Source: Mycobacterium sp. SMC-4
Lineage (GTDB): Bacteria > Actinomycetota > Actinomycetes > Mycobacteriales > Mycobacteriaceae
Direction of reading: 5' to 3'
DNA length: 64,000 nt
Assembly: GCF_025263265.1 (NCBI RefSeq)
Contig: NZ_CP079869.1
Span: 2,914,001 to 2,978,000, forward strand
Shown: piece after piece, positions 30,775-39,148 of the stretch
How positions within the stretch are numbered: the first letter of the stretch is position 1
How the letters are laid out: every line of letters begins with the position of its first letter
Notes under the pieces: generated by a model
Told to the model about the DNA's origin: nothing
Seen by the model: only the letters and a program-made list of their open reading frames with translations
Databases searched by the model: none
Made by a program: the position numbers and the translations under genes

Positions 30775-31380
30775 TCAGACAGCGTCGGCGGGGACGTCGG
30801 TGTAGTGCAGGCGCAACGTGTCAGCGGAGAAGGTGAATCCCTGGCCGCTGAGCTCGGACAGACATGAGATTCCCACTGTCTCCTGCACGTTGCAGCGGAA
30901 CCCCGCGACCGCCAGGATCCGGTTGAAGGGCAGCACCGTGGCCGGTTCTGCGTCGGCGTCCAGACCGAAGGCAGGGGTGTCGAGTGGGACGAACCGCGGC
31001 TCGGCGTCGCGCTCCACGACGATGGCGTTGGGTGCAGCCAGTGTGCCATTCGGCCTGGGAACTTCAGCGGGCGCGGCGGTGACACCGATGCGGTGGGGAC
31101 TCTGCGCGTTCTGGCATCCCGCACGCACCCGCGGTTCGATCGCACACGCCCAACGACCGCTCGGCGAGGTGAAGTAGTACCCGGTCTGCCCGTCGACCTC
31201 AGCGGCGAAATCGAACGCGTTGACCAGGTGCGCATTGCCGGCGGCGGTGGTCTCGGGTGCGGCGGTGCTCGTCGGGACGGGGGTGTACGTCGCGTCCTCG
31301 GTGGTGATGACCGTCGGGCCCGAGCACGCGACCGCGGTCAGCACGATCACCGGCAGGCCGGCGTAGCGGAAGGCATGCAT
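30775..31380 (-). CDS. Putative mycobacterial lipoprotein, function unknown
   Basis: 201 residues from ATG 31380; an in-frame ATG at 31398 would add six residues. A short signal sequence ends LTAVAC, a lipobox with Cys at about residue 19, then a low-complexity Thr/Pro/Ala stretch (TYTPVPTSTAAPETTAAG). The domain after residue 45 has four cysteines (RWACAIEPRVRAGCQ, FRCNVQETVGISCLS), likely forming two disulphides outside the membrane, and a repeated FTSPSGRWACAI / FTFSADTL pattern. I do not recognise the family beyond mycobacterial 'hypothetical lipoprotein'. Lies 15 bases upstream of mdh on the same strand. Confidence 0.7.
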   Translation of the reverse strand: MHAFRYAGLPVIVLTAVACSGPTVITTEDATYTPVPTSTAAPETTAAGNAHLVNAFDFAAEVDGQTGYYFTSPSGRWACAIEPRVRAGCQNAQSPHRIGVTAAPAEVPRPNGTLAAPNAIVVERDAEPRFVPLDTPAFGLDADAEPATVLPFNRILAVAGFRCNVQETVGISCLSELSGQGFTFSADTLRLHYTDVPADAV

Positions 31381-31405
31381 GTCGAACCAGCCTGCCATGC
31401 ACCGG

Positions 31406-32053
31406 TCACTGTGGTTGCCGCACGCTGCGCCGAACTTCGTCGTCCAGCGAGACCCGCACCAATGCGGCCCCCAGGTTGGCGGCCCGTTGCGGCGCCAGCG
31501 CGGCCAGTGCCCTCGGGTCGTCGGGCAATCCGATGTCAACGGCCGCAGCGGTGGCACGCTCATCGAAATACGGACGCACCCAGGTCCAGGTGTCCTGCAC
31601 CTCGCGCAGGAAGATGTCGGCCCCGGTGTCTCCGATACCGGTGAACTGCTGGAGCAGCTGCCTGGTCTTCAGGACGTCGCGTTCGGCGGCCACAGCCAGT
31701 CGGCGCAGATCCCCGGCGTATTCATCGGTGACCCTGGTGGCGATGTCGACGGCTCGGGTGGCGGAGCTCTCGTCGTAGCGGACGTAGCGGGCACGACCGA
31801 ATGCCTCGATCACCTCGGACCGGTCTGCCTGACCCACCTTGGCCGGGGTGCGCAGGCCCGCGCCGAACAGCTCGCGGGCGGCCCGTGCCGCGGTGGTGGC
31901 ATCGATCGGCTTGCTGGCCAGCATGCACAGAATCAGCAGCTGGAACAGCGGCATGGGTTTGTCGCGCAGCCGGATTCCGGCTGCGGCGGCGAAGGTGGTC
32001 CCGGCGTGTTCGAGCAGCCGGCGGGTGGTCTCCCGGTGCGTCGATGTGACCAT
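31406..32053 (-). CDS. Endonuclease III-like HhH protein (putative)
   Basis: 215 residues from ATG 32053. The region FQLLILCMLASKPIDATTAARAARELF and the helix-hairpin-helix-like LQQFTGIGDTGADIFLREVQDTWTW resemble the HhH-GPD DNA glycosylase/endonuclease III fold; the latter lacks the catalytic lysine in the hairpin but keeps the GIG turn. An Asp in ATAAAVDIGLPDD might be the catalytic aspartate. No iron-sulphur cysteine cluster is present. DNA repair role is probable but unproven. Lies between lon and the lipoprotein gene on the minus strand. Confidence 0.6.
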   Translation of the reverse strand: MVTSTHRETTRRLLEHAGTTFAAAAGIRLRDKPMPLFQLLILCMLASKPIDATTAARAARELFGAGLRTPAKVGQADRSEVIEAFGRARYVRYDESSATRAVDIATRVTDEYAGDLRRLAVAAERDVLKTRQLLQQFTGIGDTGADIFLREVQDTWTWVRPYFDERATAAAVDIGLPDDPRALAALAPQRAANLGAALVRVSLDDEVRRSVRQPQ

Positions 32054-32090
32054 GTCTTCGGGCTTGCCCGATCGGTGTCGGTGGAAACGC

Positions 32091-32147
32091 CGAGCAGACG
32101 CACACTGCCCCGAAATCACGCAAGTGTGGGGAGGGTGCGTCTGCTCG
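32091..32147. repeat. Inverted repeat of the CGAGCAGACGCA motif, possible terminator between lon and endonuclease-like gene
   Basis: CGAGCAGACGCAC at 32091-32103 pairs perfectly with GTGCGTCTGCTCG at 32135-32147; an inner CCCC/GGGG pair shortens the 31-base loop. The structure sits 7 bases after the lon stop codon (minus strand, lon ends at 32154). It could terminate or stabilise the lon transcript. Confidence 0.7.
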
Positions 32148-32153
32148 TGACAG

Positions 32154-34493
32154 CTACGCCGCCGTCGCGGCCGGCGCTGCGGCACCCACCGGCTCCAGGG
32201 CCTGTGCGACGATCTCGGCCACGTCGGTCATCGGCCGGACGTCAAGCGTGCCCAACACTTCGGCAGGCACCTCATCGAGGTCGGCTTCGTTGCGGGCCGG
32301 GATGAATACCGTTGACAAGCCGGCACGTTGGGCGGCCAACAGCTTCTGCTTGACTCCGCCGATCGGTAGGACCCGCCCGTTGAGGGTGACCTCGCCGGTC
32401 ATGCCGACATCGGAGCGCACGTTGCGTCCGGTGGCCATCGACACCAGAGCCGTCACCATCGTCACACCCGCCGAAGGACCGTCCTTGGGCACCGCACCGG
32501 CCGGGACGTGCACGTGGATGCGGCGATCGAGCGCTTCGGGGTCGACACCCAGCTGCTCGGCGTGCGAACGCACATAGGACAGCGCGATCTGCGCGGACTC
32601 CTTCATGACATCGCCGAGTTGGCCGGTCAGCTGCAAGGATCCCTCACCGGGCGGAGTAGATCCGGTGCTTCCGGCCTCGATGTAGAGCACGTCGCCCCCG
32701 AGTCCTGTGACCGCCAGTCCGGTCGCGACCCCGGGCACCGCCGTGCGTTCGGCCGATTCCGGGGTGAACCGCGGACGTCCCAGCAAGCTCACCAGGTCGG
32801 GCTCGTCGACGACCACGGGTCCGGTTTCGACGGCCAGCTTGGTGGCCACCTTCCGCATCACCTTGGCCAGGAGCCGCTCAAACTGCCGCACCCCGGGTTC
32901 ACGGGTGTAGTCAGCAGCGACCTTGCGCAGCGCGGCCTCGGTCACCGTGACGTCGTCTTCGCGCAGCGCGGCCTTGTCCCGCTGGCGAGGCAGCAGGAAG
33001 TCCCGTGCGATCGCGAGCTTGTCGTCTGCGGTGTAGCCGTCGATCTCCACCAACTCCATGCGATCCAGCAGGGCCGACGGGATGTTCTCGATCACGTTGG
33101 CCGTGGCCAGGAACACCACGTCGGAAAGGTCGAGGTCCAGATCGAGGTAGTGGTCGCGGAACGTGTGGTTCTGTGCCGGGTCGAGTACCTCCAGCAACGC
33201 CGCCGCCGGGTCGCCCCGGTAGTCGGAACCGACCTTGTCGATCTCGTCGAGCAACACGACAGGGTTCATCGACCCCGCCTCGCCGATGGCCCGCACGATG
33301 CGGCCCGGCAGGGCACCGACGTATGTGCGGCGATGCCCGCGGATCTCGGCCTCGTCGCGCACACCACCGAGCGCGACGCGCACGAATCGACGGCCCAGCG
33401 CCCGGGCCACAGACTCACCCAGCGACGTCTTGCCGACCCCGGGCGGACCGGCCAGCACCATCACCGCACCGGAGCCGCGGCCGCCGACGACGGCCATCCC
33501 GCGCTGGGCGCGACGAGCCCGCACGGCCAGATATTCGACGATGCGGTCTTTGACGTCGTCGAGCCCGTGGTGATCGGCGTCGAGGACAGCATGTGCGGCT
33601 GCCAAGTCGGTCGAATCCTCGGTGCGCATGGTCCACGGCAGCCCCAGCACCGTGTCCAGCCAGGTGCGGATCCAGCCGCCCTCCGGACTCTGCTCGCTGG
33701 CGCGCTCCAACTTGGCGACCTCACGCAGCGCCGCCGTGCGCACGTGGTCAGGTAGATCGGCGGCCTCGACCCGAGCCCGGTAGTCCTCGGAGCCTTCCGG
33801 ATCGTCCTCACCGAGTTCCTTGCGGATCGCGGCGAGTTGCTGGCGCAGCAGGAATTCCTTCTGCTGCTTGTCCATTCCGGCGCGGACATCCTCGGCGATC
33901 TTGTCATTGACCTCAACCTCGGCGAGGTGCTCACCGGTCCAGTCGATCAGCGACCGGAGCCGACGATCCACATCCTCGGTTTCGAGCAGCTCACGCTTCT
34001 GCACGTCACTCAGATAAGACGCATAGCCGGCGGTGTCGGCCAGCGCCGAGGGGTCGGTGATCTTGTTGACGACGTCGACGATCTGCCAGGCCTCACGCCG
34101 CTGCAGCATCGCCAACAGCAGCTTCTTGTAGTCGGCGGCCAGAGTCGTTGTCTGGTCGGTGATCACCGGGTCGGCAACCTCCTCGACGAGCACCCACAAC
34201 GCGGTCCCCGGGCCGGTGGTCCCGGAGCCGATGTGGGCACGCTTCTCGCCACGCACCACCGCGGCGGCGCCGCCACCGGGGACCCGCCCCACCTGGACGA
34301 TGCTGGCGAGCACGCCGTGGGTGGGGTAGCGGTCATCCAGGCGTGGAGCGATCAGCAGCTTGCCGTTGTCACCGGCCTGTGCGGCGTCCACCGCGGCGCG
34401 CGCCGCATCATCGAGCTCGATCGGCACCACCATGCCGGGCAGCACGATCGGTTCGCTGACGAACAGCATGGGCACATGCAGAGCTTCAGGCAT
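32154..34493 (-). CDS. lon: ATP-dependent Lon protease
   Basis: 779 residues from ATG 34493, with GGAGG five bases upstream. Domain order: N-terminal LonN substrate domain (about 1-190), AAA+ module with Walker A LAGPPGVGKTSLGESVARALG and Walker B NPVVLLDEIDKVGSDYRGDP, then the protease domain with catalytic Ser in PKDGPSAGVTMVTALVS and Lys in GGVKQKLLAAQRAGL. Degrades misfolded and regulatory proteins in the cytosol. Lon is found in M. smegmatis and other rapid growers and is absent from M. tuberculosis, consistent with a Mycolicibacterium source. A HAIR-like dyad precedes the start. Confidence 0.97.
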   Translation of the reverse strand: MPEALHVPMLFVSEPIVLPGMVVPIELDDAARAAVDAAQAGDNGKLLIAPRLDDRYPTHGVLASIVQVGRVPGGGAAAVVRGEKRAHIGSGTTGPGTALWVLVEEVADPVITDQTTTLAADYKKLLLAMLQRREAWQIVDVVNKITDPSALADTAGYASYLSDVQKRELLETEDVDRRLRSLIDWTGEHLAEVEVNDKIAEDVRAGMDKQQKEFLLRQQLAAIRKELGEDDPEGSEDYRARVEAADLPDHVRTAALREVAKLERASEQSPEGGWIRTWLDTVLGLPWTMRTEDSTDLAAAHAVLDADHHGLDDVKDRIVEYLAVRARRAQRGMAVVGGRGSGAVMVLAGPPGVGKTSLGESVARALGRRFVRVALGGVRDEAEIRGHRRTYVGALPGRIVRAIGEAGSMNPVVLLDEIDKVGSDYRGDPAAALLEVLDPAQNHTFRDHYLDLDLDLSDVVFLATANVIENIPSALLDRMELVEIDGYTADDKLAIARDFLLPRQRDKAALREDDVTVTEAALRKVAADYTREPGVRQFERLLAKVMRKVATKLAVETGPVVVDEPDLVSLLGRPRFTPESAERTAVPGVATGLAVTGLGGDVLYIEAGSTGSTPPGEGSLQLTGQLGDVMKESAQIALSYVRSHAEQLGVDPEALDRRIHVHVPAGAVPKDGPSAGVTMVTALVSMATGRNVRSDVGMTGEVTLNGRVLPIGGVKQKLLAAQRAGLSTVFIPARNEADLDEVPAEVLGTLDVRPMTDVAEIVAQALEPVGAAAPAATAA

Positions 34494-34505
34494 CAAACCT
34501 CCAAA

Positions 34506-34526
34506 GTTGAACCTGATGCGCTCAAC
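34506..34526 (-). promoter_or_regulatory. HAIR-like element (HspR site) upstream of lon
   Basis: On the minus strand a 21-bp dyad GTTGAGC-N7-GTTCAAC matches the HspR-associated inverted repeat CTTGAGT-N7-ACTCAAG in 9 of 14 fixed positions, with exact arm and spacer lengths. It lies 13-33 bases ahead of the lon ATG. HspR represses lon through HAIR in Streptomyces; the same control is inferred. Confidence 0.55.
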
Positions 34527-34619
34527 CTCGGCCGGGTCACGTTTGTTCCCGTGATGTGCTGTCAGCGAACAGGGCCAGCGCGTGCGGTGCGGCCCAGGCT
34601 GCCGGGTCCGGGCGACATG

Positions 34620-35393
34620 TCACCTGATGGTGTAACCGCCGTCGACGAGCAGATCGGCGCCGGTGATCATCGCTGCCGCATCGGAGGCGAGATACACAGC
34701 AGCCGCGGCAATCTCGGCAGGATAGGCGAACCTACCCACCGGGATCGACGTTTTCAGTGCGTCGCCGCGGGGCCCGTCCCAGGCTTTGCGCCCGAGTTGG
34801 GTCAGCACCACTGTCGGTGAGATCGTGTTGACACGCACGCCGCGCGGACCCCACTCGGCGGCCAGCACCTTGGTGACCCCGACCACACCGAACTTCGAGG
34901 CGCAGTAGGCGACGTGCTGGTCGAGGGCGACTGTGGCAGCCTGCGAGGCCATATTGACGATCGTGCCGCGGCCTGCTGCCAGCATGTGCCTGCCGACCGC
35001 CTGACATACCACGAAAGTGCCCTTGAGATTGATGTCGATGGTCTTGTCCCAGGCGCCGAGCTCCAGATCCTCGGCCGGCGCGAGCATCACGACACCAGCA
35101 CTGTTGACCAGGATGTCGATCCGGCCGAAGGCCTCGGCCACGGCGTCCACCGTCGCTGCCACAGATGTGGGATCTGCGACGTCGCAAGCGAACCCGCGAC
35201 TGCCGGGCCCGGCCTCGGCGGCCTGCGCCGAGGCGGCGTCCGCATCGAGGTCGACGACAGCGACCCGGGCGCCCTTGGCCGCGAACGCCGCGACGATCGC
35301 GGCGCCGATACCCGATCCGCCACCGGTGACGACCGCAACCTTGTCGTCGAGGGGAAAGTTCAGGTCCACCACCGGTTCCGTGCTCGATGTCAT
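34620..35393 (-). CDS. Short-chain dehydrogenase/reductase, polyol-dehydrogenase type
   Basis: 257 residues from ATG 35393. Classical SDR: cofactor motif VVTGGGSGIGAAI (about 21-33), VVDLDADAA with Asp after beta 2 favouring NAD+, NSAGV, catalytic Ser in IVNMASQAA, YCASK (YxxxK) and C-terminal GADLLVDGGYTIR. Closest in pattern to tetritol/threitol dehydrogenases such as the D-threitol dehydrogenase of M. smegmatis; that substrate is inferred from context with the SorC regulator, a sorbitol-type dehydrogenase and a CUT2 importer next door. 58 bases downstream of the SorC gene, same strand. Confidence 0.85.
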   Translation of the reverse strand: MTSSTEPVVDLNFPLDDKVAVVTGGGSGIGAAIVAAFAAKGARVAVVDLDADAASAQAAEAGPGSRGFACDVADPTSVAATVDAVAEAFGRIDILVNSAGVVMLAPAEDLELGAWDKTIDINLKGTFVVCQAVGRHMLAAGRGTIVNMASQAATVALDQHVAYCASKFGVVGVTKVLAAEWGPRGVRVNTISPTVVLTQLGRKAWDGPRGDALKTSIPVGRFAYPAEIAAAAVYLASDAAAMITGADLLVDGGYTIR

Positions 35394-35451
35394 GCGCTGT
35401 CCTTGTCTATTCTGTGTCCTGTTCCGTACTGGGGCGCCGGGGTCCGGGGAT

Positions 35452-36372
35452 TCAGCCGAGCATCGCGGCGGCCACCTCGCTGTCGGTGACCAGCCCCGAT
35501 ATCAGGCCCGATTTCAGCACCGCCCTGGTCGCATCGATCTTGGCCGGGCCGGTGCTGAGAGCGATGACCGTGGGGATCGCTCGAAGTGTGTCCTCGCGGA
35601 TGCCCATTCGACGTTCGTCGAGCCCACCGACCCGTTGGCCGTCGGCGTCCAGCAGTAGAGCGCACGTCTCGGCGCAGACGCCGGCAGCCTGAAAACCGTT
35701 GGCCTCTTTCAAGGTCAGCGAAGGGTAGACCTGGGAGGCGTCCGGCCCCCAGGCGCCGACGGAGACGAGGGCGCATGTCACATTGGCGTGCTGGGCGCAG
35801 GTTTCCTGGATCTGCTGGCTGCTGGCCAGACTCTGGGCGGTACGGGCATCGGAGACCACCAGGGGGGCGTAGAGCGGCCAGGATGTCCCGCCGGTGATCT
35901 CGCTGATACGCCGGGTCAGGTCCGCGCCGTTGGAGGTGATGGGCCCGGCCAGGCCCGTCAGTTGCACCACATCGCACGGGGGCAGCGCCGTCAGGTAGGG
36001 CGCGATGTGGGTCATCGTCCGGCCGGAGTCCACCCCGATGACATCGTCGTCGCGCAGAATCGACTGCACCAGGTCGGCCATCGCTTTGGCGACAGCCTCC
36101 ACCTTGTCGGCCGGCTTCTTGGACTCCGCGGCTACTGCGTAAGCGTGCCGCAGCGAGTATCTGCGTTGCAGCGCGGTCGACAACTCCATGTCGATCGACC
36201 CCGGATCGTGGATGGTGATCTCGACCATCCCGGTTTCGAGCGCCTCTTCCAGCATCCGGGCCACCTTGAAGCGGGACAGGCCGAATTCCTCGGCGATCTC
36301 GACGCGGGTGCGGCCTTCGAGGTAGTAGCGCCGGGCGATCACTGCGCGCTGGAACAACTCATCCGGCCCCAT
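35452..36372 (-). CDS. SorC-family sugar-responsive transcriptional regulator
   Basis: 306 residues from ATG 36372. N-terminal helix-turn-helix (ARRYYLEGRTRVEIAEEFGLSRFKVARMLEEALETG, about 13-48), then a phosphosugar-binding (SorC/DeoR effector) domain with VIGVDSGRTMTHIAPYL, LTGLAGPITSNGADLTRRIS and ALVSVGAWGPDASQVY. Divergent from the dehydrogenase-ABC operon and upstream of the SDR, so it probably controls both directions in response to a phosphorylated sugar. Palindromic sites lie in the intergenic region. Confidence 0.88.
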   Translation of the reverse strand: MGPDELFQRAVIARRYYLEGRTRVEIAEEFGLSRFKVARMLEEALETGMVEITIHDPGSIDMELSTALQRRYSLRHAYAVAAESKKPADKVEAVAKAMADLVQSILRDDDVIGVDSGRTMTHIAPYLTALPPCDVVQLTGLAGPITSNGADLTRRISEITGGTSWPLYAPLVVSDARTAQSLASSQQIQETCAQHANVTCALVSVGAWGPDASQVYPSLTLKEANGFQAAGVCAETCALLLDADGQRVGGLDERRMGIREDTLRAIPTVIALSTGPAKIDATRAVLKSGLISGLVTDSEVAAAMLG

Positions 36373-36398
36373 GACGCCTCCTACGATTTCGGCCAGTT

Positions 36399-36410
36399 GC
36401 TCATATGAGC
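36399..36410. promoter_or_regulatory. Candidate SorC operator 1
   Basis: Perfect 12-bp palindrome GCTCATATGAGC, 26 bases upstream of the sorC-like start and 9 bases before the forward -35 element. A related half-site ACATGAGC lies at 36423-36430. Confidence 0.6.
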
Positions 36411-36418
36411 GATACCGC

Positions 36419-36448
36419 TTGACACATGAGCTTAGCGCAGACCATGAT
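36419..36448 (+). promoter_or_regulatory. Promoter of the sugar/polyol operon
   Basis: TTGACA at 36419-36424 and CATGAT at 36443-36448 with 18-base spacing, the clearest -35 hexamer in the window. Flanked by SorC-like palindromes, giving a leader of about 90 bases before ATG 36546. Confidence 0.55.
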
Positions 36449-36461
36449 CCACATCACAAGA

Positions 36462-36473
36462 ACTCAGATGAGC
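36462..36473. promoter_or_regulatory. Candidate SorC operator 2
   Basis: ACTCAGATGAGC repeats the CTCA-N2-TGAG pattern of operator 1, 63 bases away (six helical turns), downstream of the -10 element. The pair could support looping by a SorC tetramer. Confidence 0.5.
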
Positions 36474-36545
36474 GACAGACGCAACAAACGAGCGGCCACC
36501 GGCGGGCCTGACCGGCCGCCGGCCGGCTCAGGGAAGGGAAGCCAG

Positions 36546-37583
36546 ATGACCGCCGCGGTCGAGTCCACACCGGCCACCATGCGCGCCAGCGTCATGACGG
36601 GTGTGCGGACCCTGCACATCGAAGACCGCCCGGTGCCCACGCCGGGTGAGCATCAAGTCCTCGTCGAGGTCGCGGCCGTCGGCGTGTGCGGCTCCGACGT
36701 GCACTACTACCTGCACGGTCGCATCGGCGACTTCGTCGTGCACGAGCCGATGGTGCTCGGCCACGAGCTGTCCGGCCGCATCGCCGCCGTCGGGGCCGGC
36801 GTCGACCCGGGACGCACCGGGCAGCGTGTCGCCGTGGAGCCGCAGCACCCGTGCCGGCGTTGTGCGCAGTGCAAGGCCGGCCGGTACAACCTGTGCCCCC
36901 ACATGAGGTTCTACGCGACCCCGCCCGTGGACGGCGCGTTCTGCCGGTACGTGCTGATCGACGACGACATGGCCCACCCGGTCCCTGATGCGATCTCCGA
37001 CGAGGCGGCGGCGCTACTCGAACCGCTCTCGGTGGCGATTGCGACCATGCGCAAGGCGCAGGTTGTACCCGGAACGTCAATTCTCATCGCGGGCGCGGGT
37101 CCCATCGGCGTGATCTGCGCGCAGACCGCCCGGGCCTTCGGCGCCTCGCGCATCGTCGTCACCGACCTCGTTGCCGAACGTCGGGACAATGCCCTGCAAT
37201 TCGGCGCGACGGAGGCGCTCGACCCCACCGTCGTGGACATCGCCGGGATCGAGCCCGTCGACGCATTCATCGACGCCACCGGGGTACCTGCCGCGGTCGT
37301 CAGCGGGATCAAAGCGGTAGGGCCGGCCGGTCGCGTGGTGCTCGTCGGCATGGGCGCCGACGAATACCCCCTGCCGGTAAGCCACATCGCCAACCACGAG
37401 ATCACGGTGACCGGGGTGTTCCGCTACACCGGCACCTGGCCGGCCGCCATCCACCTGGTGGCTTCGGGTGCCGTCGACCTCGACGGTATGGTGACCGGTC
37501 GCTACGACCTCGAGCACGTCGGGCAGGCCCTCGACAGCGACTCCGATCCGGCCAGTCTGAAGTCGATCGTGGTGCCCAGGTGA
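36546..37583 (+). CDS. Zinc-dependent sorbitol/polyol dehydrogenase (MDR family)
   Basis: 345 residues from ATG 36546, preceded by AGGGAAGGGAAG. Sorbitol-dehydrogenase-like features: CGSDVHYYLHGRIGDFVVHEPMVLGHELSG (catalytic zinc Cys and His-Glu pair), VAVEPQHPCRRCAQCKAGRYNLCPHM (structural cysteines), EPLSVAIATMRKAQV and the Rossmann GAGPIGVICAQTARAFGA. Oxidises a polyol to a ketose with NAD+. Erythritol/L-threitol dehydrogenase of M. smegmatis is a plausible relative; not provable here. The stop overlaps the ABC ATPase GTG by 4 nt, so import and oxidation are coupled. Confidence 0.9.
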   Translation: MTAAVESTPATMRASVMTGVRTLHIEDRPVPTPGEHQVLVEVAAVGVCGSDVHYYLHGRIGDFVVHEPMVLGHELSGRIAAVGAGVDPGRTGQRVAVEPQHPCRRCAQCKAGRYNLCPHMRFYATPPVDGAFCRYVLIDDDMAHPVPDAISDEAAALLEPLSVAIATMRKAQVVPGTSILIAGAGPIGVICAQTARAFGASRIVVTDLVAERRDNALQFGATEALDPTVVDIAGIEPVDAFIDATGVPAAVVSGIKAVGPAGRVVLVGMGADEYPLPVSHIANHEITVTGVFRYTGTWPAAIHLVASGAVDLDGMVTGRYDLEHVGQALDSDSDPASLKSIVVPR

Positions 37584-39148
37584 ACGCCGCAACTGCGCCG
37601 ACGTCGGGCACCGCAACACGCTCGCTGTTGCGCTGCAGCGATATCCACAAGAGCTTCGGTGGAGTGCCGGTGCTTAGGGGTGTCGCGCTGGAACTGCAAC
37701 CCGGAACCGTCACCGCGCTGGCGGGTGAGAACGGGGCGGGCAAGTCGACGCTGATGAAGATCATCAGCGGGCAGTACACCGCCGACCACGGTGTGGTGGA
37801 GGTCGGCGAAACCACCCTGACGCCAGGCAACACCAAGGACGCCGTCCGCCACGGCGTGGCCATCGTGCCGCAGGAATTGGCCTCGATCGAGGACATGACG
37901 GTTTACGAAAACCTGTTCGTCGGAAGGGAAATCAAGGTCGGGCCGTTTCTGAACCGGCGCGCGATGATCGACGAGGCACGCGACGCACTGGGAGTCTTCG
38001 GCATCGAGATCAACCCGTCCGCCCGGATGGGCAGCCTGCCGGTCGGGTTGCGCCAGATCGTCGAGATCGTCAAAGCCGCCCGCACCGGCGCACGGGTCGT
38101 CATGCTCGACGAGCCCACATCCGCGATCTCCGAGCGCGAGGTGGATGGGCTCTACACGGTGGTGCGCAGGCTGCGCGAGCACGGTGTCGCGATGGTCTAC
38201 ACCACCCACAAGATGGCCGAGATCCGCGCCATCGCCGACCGGGTCGTGGTGCTGCGCGACGGCGGGTTGATCCTGGACAAGGGCATCGACGACGTCACCG
38301 ACGACGAGATCGTCACAGCGATGATCGGCCGCGAACTCGATGCACTGTTCCCCGAGCGGCCCACCCCGGGCACCGAGCCGGCGCTGCAGGTGCGTGACCT
38401 GCACGTCCAAGGCGCCACCGGGCCGGTCTCGTTCACGGTGAACGCCGGTGAGATCGTTGGCCTGGCAGGACTTGTCGGTGCCGGTCGCACCGAACTGCTG
38501 GAAGCGATCTTCGGCGCCCGCACGAGTACCGCGGGAACGATCACGGTGCGGGGCAGGACCGTCAAGCGCAATCATCCCGCTGCGGCCATCAGCGCCGGCA
38601 TGGCCATCGTGCCCGAAGACCGCAAGCTCTCCGGTGCCGTGCTCTCGATGAGCGTGCTGGACAACGGGACTCTGCCGCGGTTGTCGTCGTTCTCTCTGGC
38701 GGGCTGGCTGCGCGGCAAATCCCGCAGCAAAGCGGTATCGGATGTGATGTCTTCGGTGCGACTGCGCAGCCGCGGACTGGCCCAGGAGGTCGGCACGCTC
38801 TCGGGCGGCAATCAGCAGAAAGTGGTGCTGGCGCGTTGGCTCACCGGCGACGTCGCGGTGCTGCTTCTCGACGAACCGACCCGCGGGGTCGATGTTGGAG
38901 CCCGCAGCGAGATCTACCGCATAGTCACCGAATTCGCGGCCCAGGGGATGGCGGTGCTGATGGCGTCGTCGGACATGCCCGAGGTCGTCGGGCTGTCTCA
39001 CCGGGCATTCGTGATGCGGGGCGGCACCTTGGTCGGCGAGCTCGACCGCGACGCCCTTGATCATCCCGAGGTTCAGGAGTCGGTGTTCCGCCTGGCGACC
39101 GCACTCGACGGTGGATCTGAACCCATGACGCAGCAGGAGGCACCATGA
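37580..39148 (+). CDS. CUT2-type sugar ABC transporter ATP-binding protein (double ATPase)
   Basis: 522 residues from GTG 37580. Two fused ATPase domains as in RbsA/MglA. First: Walker A LAGENGAGKSTLMKI, signature-like region SLPVGLRQIVEIVKAA, Walker B VVMLDEPTSAISEREV. Second: degenerate Walker A LVGAGRTELLEAIFG (no GKS/T), signature LSGGNQQKVVLARWL, Walker B VLLLDEPTRGVDVG. The degenerate second P-loop is normal for this family. Overlaps both neighbours by 4 nt. Confidence 0.94.
   Translation: MNAATAPTSGTATRSLLRCSDIHKSFGGVPVLRGVALELQPGTVTALAGENGAGKSTLMKIISGQYTADHGVVEVGETTLTPGNTKDAVRHGVAIVPQELASIEDMTVYENLFVGREIKVGPFLNRRAMIDEARDALGVFGIEINPSARMGSLPVGLRQIVEIVKAARTGARVVMLDEPTSAISEREVDGLYTVVRRLREHGVAMVYTTHKMAEIRAIADRVVVLRDGGLILDKGIDDVTDDEIVTAMIGRELDALFPERPTPGTEPALQVRDLHVQGATGPVSFTVNAGEIVGLAGLVGAGRTELLEAIFGARTSTAGTITVRGRTVKRNHPAAAISAGMAIVPEDRKLSGAVLSMSVLDNGTLPRLSSFSLAGWLRGKSRSKAVSDVMSSVRLRSRGLAQEVGTLSGGNQQKVVLARWLTGDVAVLLLDEPTRGVDVGARSEIYRIVTEFAAQGMAVLMASSDMPEVVGLSHRAFVMRGGTLVGELDRDALDHPEVQESVFRLATALDGGSEPMTQQEAP

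Noticed and set aside
37580..39148. Broken second ATP site in the sugar ABC protein
   Set aside because: A degenerate second Walker A is normal for RbsA/MglA-type ATPases.
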